DNA of 64,000 nucleotides. Origin: Clostridia bacterium (GTDB lineage Bacteria > Bacillota > Clostridia > Oscillospirales > Acutalibacteraceae). Made by a program: the position numbers and the translations under genes. Each line of letters starts with the position of its first letter. The first letter of the stretch is position 1. Of the stretch, positions 60,751 through 64,000 are shown in pieces. Below the pieces are notes generated by a model, which was not told where the DNA came from, did no database searches, and saw nothing but the letters and a program-made list of their open reading frames with translations. The stretch is from positions 39,004 through 103,003 of the forward strand of contig JAFQRA010000004.1 in assembly GCA_017410325.1 (NCBI GenBank). Reading direction: 5' to 3'.

Positions 60751-62976
60751 ATGGAAAACTACGTTGGTAAGCGCATAGACGGCAGATATGAAATACATGA
60801 AATTATAGGCGTAGGCGGAATGGCCGTTGTTTATAAAGCCTACGACAATATTGATGACAGAATTGTTGCGGTAAAAATCCTTAAGGAAGAATACATTTCA
60901 AACGAAGAATTCCGCAGAAGATTCAAAAACGAATCCAAGTATATTGCTGTGCTGTCGCATCCCAATATTGTAAAAGTTTACGATGTCAGCTTCGGTGACA
61001 GACTGCAGTATATTGTAATGGAATATATTGAGGGTATAACTCTTAAAGAATATATCCAGCAGCAAAAGGTGATTCAGCCCAGAGAAGCCGTGCTTTTTGT
61101 TACGCAGATTCTCCGTGCCCTTCAGCACGCGCACGATAAAGGTATTGTTCACCGCGATGTTAAACCGCAGAACATTATGCTTTTGCAAAACGGCAGTATC
61201 AAGGTTACCGACTTCGGCATCGCCAGCTTTAATCGCAGCGATACACGCACTATGTCTGACAGTGCAATCGGCTCTGTTCACTATATCAGCCCCGAACAGG
61301 CTAAGGGCGATTTTACCGATGCCAAGGCAGATATTTATTCCGTCGGCGTTGTTATGTATGAAATGCTCACAGGTACACTTCCTTTCCAGTCGGACAGTGC
61401 TGTTTCCGTTGCACTTATGCAGCTGCAGAATGAGCCCGACAGTCCGCGTGAGAGAAATTCCGCAATTCCTGTCGCTCTTGAGCAGATTACCATGCATGCA
61501 ATGCAGAAGGAGCCTTCAGCGCGTTACCAGTCAGCAGCGCAGATGCTTCTTGATATTGATGAATACAAGCGTAATCCGGATATTAAGTTTGACTATTCGT
61601 ATTTTGTTGACAATGAGCCCACAAAGTTCATTGACCGCAAAAAAATAACAAATAAAATACCTGTCGCAACAGATGACGAAACCGATATTAATAACGAAGA
61701 AATCATCGACGAAATTGATGATGAGCAGGCACGCTCAAACAGCAAGCTCATTCCTATTCTTACCGGTGCCGTTGCGGGTCTGGGTGCAGTGCTTGTTGTT
61801 ATTCTTGCCGTTTTGTTCTTCTTTACGGATGTTTTCAAGTCATCTGAGCTGAAGGTGCCAGATTTTATGGGTAAGATTTATGAAACGGAAATCAAAGACA
61901 GCTCTAAATATAAGGATTTCAATATAGAAATAGAATATGAATACAGTGCCGATAAAGAAGTGGGTGCGGTTATAAAACAGAGCCCCGAAGAAGGCGAAAA
62001 AATTGATGAGGACGATGTAATACTTCTGACCATCAATACAAATAAAACCGCACTTGTTACGGACGTTTACGGTCAGTCCTATCTCATTGCAAAGCAGACA
62101 CTTGAGGCGGCAGGCTTTGTTACGTCTTATGAAATGATTTTTGACACAAGCGTTGAAGAGGGTGTTGTAATAAATACATCCCCCGAACACGGTGAAGAAG
62201 CTGCAATCGGCTCAACTGTTATAATCTATGTTTCCTCTCATACTGATGCAGATGCTATAGAAACACCCGAAATAGTCGGTTATACTCAGGAAATTGCGCT
62301 TGATCTTCTTAAATCCGTAAACCTTGATTTCGGTGAGGTTACAGTTGAAGACAGCACGCTTCCCGCAGGCACGGTTATTGAACAGTTGCCTTTGGCAGGT
62401 GACCCCATTCACGAGGGCGAAAAGGTAGATATCAAGGTCAGCTCCGGCAAGGCTCCGACAAAATCCGTTGATTTGTCTGTTCGTCTGCCGTACAAAAACG
62501 GCAACGCAGGCTCGCTAAAGGTTTACCTCAACAATGTTGCGGTTGACGGCGCAAGCGCTGAAGTGCTTCTCAACAGCAGCACCTATTCCTTCAGCGTAAG
62601 CGGCTCCGGAAAGGATGATACGCTTATCGTTAAAATTGACGGCTCTGTTATCTACAGCTGTAAAATTAACTTTACCGCTGATCCGATTGTAATTTCCGAT
62701 GAAAAAACAATTGATGACGTTTATTACGATTCGTTCTATTACGGAGCAATGAGCATTATTCCGAATGTTGAGGGCAAAACCCGTGAAGCGGCTGAAAAGG
62801 CTCTCAATGACCAGGGCTTCTATAATATTACTTTTGAAGAGCAGACAACGCTTGACACTTCAAAGGTAGGCAAGGTTATCGGACAGAAGCCGGAGCTTAA
62901 CGGACTTAACAGATACAAGCAGTATTCAACTTCAACGGCTATTGTAATCGTTATCGGCAAGGGAGTACTCGGATGA
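60751..62976 (+). CDS. prkC: PASTA-domain Ser/Thr protein kinase PrkC
   Basis: The 741-residue protein has a Hanks-type kinase domain (about 1-275): GVGGMAVVYKA, Lys42 in VAVKIL, HRDVKPQN (Asp136) and DFGIAS. One membrane helix (about 333-357) and extracellular PASTA repeats follow at about 367-430, 432-498 and 504-569. An unusual beta-rich insert of about 100 residues (570-668) precedes a fourth PASTA at about 669-741. PASTA repeats bind muropeptides or lipid II, so the kinase senses wall state. It overlaps rsgA by 4 bases. Confidence 0.95.
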   Translation: MENYVGKRIDGRYEIHEIIGVGGMAVVYKAYDNIDDRIVAVKILKEEYISNEEFRRRFKNESKYIAVLSHPNIVKVYDVSFGDRLQYIVMEYIEGITLKEYIQQQKVIQPREAVLFVTQILRALQHAHDKGIVHRDVKPQNIMLLQNGSIKVTDFGIASFNRSDTRTMSDSAIGSVHYISPEQAKGDFTDAKADIYSVGVVMYEMLTGTLPFQSDSAVSVALMQLQNEPDSPRERNSAIPVALEQITMHAMQKEPSARYQSAAQMLLDIDEYKRNPDIKFDYSYFVDNEPTKFIDRKKITNKIPVATDDETDINNEEIIDEIDDEQARSNSKLIPILTGAVAGLGAVLVVILAVLFFFTDVFKSSELKVPDFMGKIYETEIKDSSKYKDFNIEIEYEYSADKEVGAVIKQSPEEGEKIDEDDVILLTINTNKTALVTDVYGQSYLIAKQTLEAAGFVTSYEMIFDTSVEEGVVINTSPEHGEEAAIGSTVIIYVSSHTDADAIETPEIVGYTQEIALDLLKSVNLDFGEVTVEDSTLPAGTVIEQLPLAGDPIHEGEKVDIKVSSGKAPTKSVDLSVRLPYKNGNAGSLKVYLNNVAVDGASAEVLLNSSTYSFSVSGSGKDDTLIVKIDGSVIYSCKINFTADPIVISDEKTIDDVYYDSFYYGAMSIIPNVEGKTREAAEKALNDQGFYNITFEEQTTLDTSKVGKVIGQKPELNGLNRYKQYSTSTAIVIVIGKGVLG

Positions 62977-63860
62977 GTTCTTTGAACGGTGTTTTAATTA
63001 AAGGAATTGGCGGCTTCTACTATGTAGAGGCCGCCGGCACAATATACGAATGTAAGGCAAAGGGGATTCACCGCCGCAAAGGGTTAACACCGCTTGCCGG
63101 TGACAACGTGCGTATAACGGTGAATAACGAGGGCTATTGCTCGCTTGATGAAATTCTTGAGCGCAGGAACTTTCTAATCCGTCCGCCCGTTGCAAATATT
63201 GACAAGCTCTTTGTTCTTGCTTCCACCTGCGACCCTGTACCGAGCACACTTGTTATTGATAAAATGACAGCCATTGCACAGGACAAGGGAATTGAATGTG
63301 CAATTGTTTTTACTAAGGAAGATCTTAAATCCGACGGCGGCCTTGCGGATATTTACAGAAAATCGGGCTTTGAAACATATACGGTGTCTTCTGCCAACGG
63401 TACGGGGCTTGATGAAATCCGAAACGCCATCAACGGCAATATTTGCGTGTTTTCCGGTAATTCCGGTGTTGGTAAATCAACGCTTTTAAACGCTCTCATT
63501 CCCGAATTGGCGCTTGAAACGGGCGAAATAAGCGAAAAGCTCGGCAGGGGACGGCATACGACCCGTCAGGTTGAGCTGTTTAAGGTCGGCGGCGGTTATA
63601 TTGCCGATACACCGGGCTTTGCCGCAATTGATATGATGGATACAAAGCTTATGATAAGAAAGGAAAATCTGCCTTTCTGCTTCAAAGAGTTTCTGCCTTA
63701 CCTCGGGCTTTGTAAATTTTCAACCTGTACTCACGTTGCCGACAAGGGCTGTAAAATCTGTGAGGCAATTGAAAACGGCGAGGTTATGAAATCCCGCCAC
63801 GAAAGCTACGTTGCAATGTACAACGAGGTTAAGGATATAAAAGACTGGGAACTAAAGTAG
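62973..63860 (+). CDS. rsgA: Ribosome small-subunit GTPase RsgA
   Basis: The 295-residue protein has an OB fold (1-70, VRITVNNEGYCSLDEILERR at about 46-65) and a circularly permuted GTPase: FTKEDL (G4-like) precedes G1 GNSGVGKST (Lys168), RHTTRQ (G2) and DTPGFA (G3). A C-terminal zinc knuckle CKFSTCTHVADKGCKIC follows. It helps mature the 30S subunit. The stop codon TAG (63858-63860) is directly followed by the end of an insertion sequence; the length looks normal, so the gene seems intact. Confidence 0.95.
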   Translation: MSSLNGVLIKGIGGFYYVEAAGTIYECKAKGIHRRKGLTPLAGDNVRITVNNEGYCSLDEILERRNFLIRPPVANIDKLFVLASTCDPVPSTLVIDKMTAIAQDKGIECAIVFTKEDLKSDGGLADIYRKSGFETYTVSSANGTGLDEIRNAINGNICVFSGNSGVGKSTLLNALIPELALETGEISEKLGRGRHTTRQVELFKVGGGYIADTPGFAAIDMMDTKLMIRKENLPFCFKEFLPYLGLCKFSTCTHVADKGCKICEAIENGEVMKSRHESYVAMYNEVKDIKDWELK

Positions 63861-64000
63861 TGAACTGACCCCAAAAAGTTAGACAAAGTTTTAAAATAAA
63901 ACTTGTGCAAATTGAATATTAAGCAGCTAAAATGGCTTGAGATCTGTGCATAGCAGGTGTCAAGCCATTTAATTTTAGCTTGATTCTGCGATTGTTGTAA
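63861..64000 (-). mobile_element. End of an IS3-family (IS150-like) insertion sequence, continues beyond window
   Basis: The sequence begins with TGAACTGACCCCAAAAAGTT (63861-63880) and continues AGACA, closely matching the ends of IS150-group elements as I remember them (TGxACTGACCCC...). The transposase C-terminus is encoded on the minus strand just inside. The other end lies outside the window, so the target duplication cannot be checked. The element abuts the rsgA stop codon and separates rsgA from its usual downstream partners. Confidence 0.85.
63919..64000 (-). CDS. IS3-family transposase (OrfB/integrase core), C-terminal fragment in window
   Basis: Only the last 26 codons are in the window: the minus-strand frame ends in YNNRRIKLKLNGLTPAMHRS followed by QAILAA and a stop (63919-63921). 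This is the typical C-terminal tail of the DDE integrase-type OrfB of IS3-family elements (YNxxRIKxKLxGLxPxxxR). The DDE catalytic core lies outside the window. In such elements OrfB is usually made by -1 frameshifting from OrfA, which cannot be seen here. Confidence 0.85.
   Translation of the reverse strand, partial: YNNRRIKLKLNGLTPAMHRSQAILAA

Noticed and set aside
62973-63860. rsgA truncated by the insertion sequence
   Set aside because: The 295-residue length, zinc knuckle and C-terminal helix look complete, so I treat the gene as intact.
1-64000. tRNA, rRNA or riboswitch genes
   Set aside because: I looked through the gene-free stretches and saw no cloverleaf or known riboswitch core; none can be supported by eye.

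Overview
The window looks like a chromosomal segment of a low-to-moderate GC Gram-positive anaerobe of the class Clostridia, most likely an Oscillospiraceae/Ruminococcaceae-type gut or rumen bacterium. The evidence is the presence of PolC, RemA, YtfJ/GerW, CdaA-CdaR, ScpAB and a PASTA kinase, the Firmicutes gene order pyrH-frr-uppS-cdsA-dxr-rseP-ispG-polC and yicC-remA-gmk-rpoZ-priA-def-fmt-yugP-rsmB-rlmN-stp-prkC-rsgA, frequent TTG starts, strong AGGAGG-type ribosome sites, and carbohydrate genes typical of plant-fibre users (GH130 phosphorylase, GH3 with reversed domains). No tRNA, rRNA or CRISPR array was seen.

Layout. 1-3.4 kb: the end of a metallophosphoesterase gene, a secreted alpha/beta hydrolase, and a minus-strand pair of HAD hydrolase and GH130 mannoside phosphorylase. 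3.4-13.8 kb: a sugar operon behind a divergent regulatory region with two tandem 25-bp repeats. It holds two MDR dehydrogenases, tagaturonate reductase (uxaB), altronate dehydratase (uxaA), an amidohydrolase-type lactonase candidate and a GH3 enzyme, followed by a WYL regulator and a DEDDh exonuclease. The enzyme set fits an L-galactose-type route: aldose to lactone to aldonate to tagaturonate to altronate to KDG. 13.8-21 kb: a membrane protein, then envelope genes (a GHL10 lipoprotein, a large amidase, a PF06541-like membrane protein, and a large lipoprotein). The GHL10/amidase pair suggests amidase-then-glycosidase processing of peptidoglycan.

21-31.2 kb: the conserved UMP kinase / ribosome recycling / lipid and isoprenoid (uppS, cdsA, dxr, ispG) / RseP / PolC block. 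PolC appears to lack the proofreading exonuclease that is normally inserted in its PHP domain. 31.2-31.5 kb: a 278-bp element bounded by 20-bp inverted repeats. 31.5-34.9 kb: an acyltransferase, a zinc-ribbon membrane protein and an M20 peptidase. 35-37.6 kb: a pyrophosphatase-like/Nudix fusion, a small transporter-like protein and an Fe-alcohol dehydrogenase.

37.7-51 kb: one long probable operon behind a single clear promoter. It runs c-di-AMP cyclase and CdaR, a repeat lipoprotein, a two-component system, DUF1385 protein, prmC, an M50 protease, scpAB, DUF2953 protein, ytfJ, a DacF-type carboxypeptidase, rluB and a small Cys-tailed protein. 51-63.9 kb: the yicC-to-rsgA housekeeping operon behind its own promoter. 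From 63861 to the edge: one end of an IS3-family (IS150-like) insertion sequence, abutting the rsgA stop codon.

Identifications come from reading motifs and recalling families. No database search was run.
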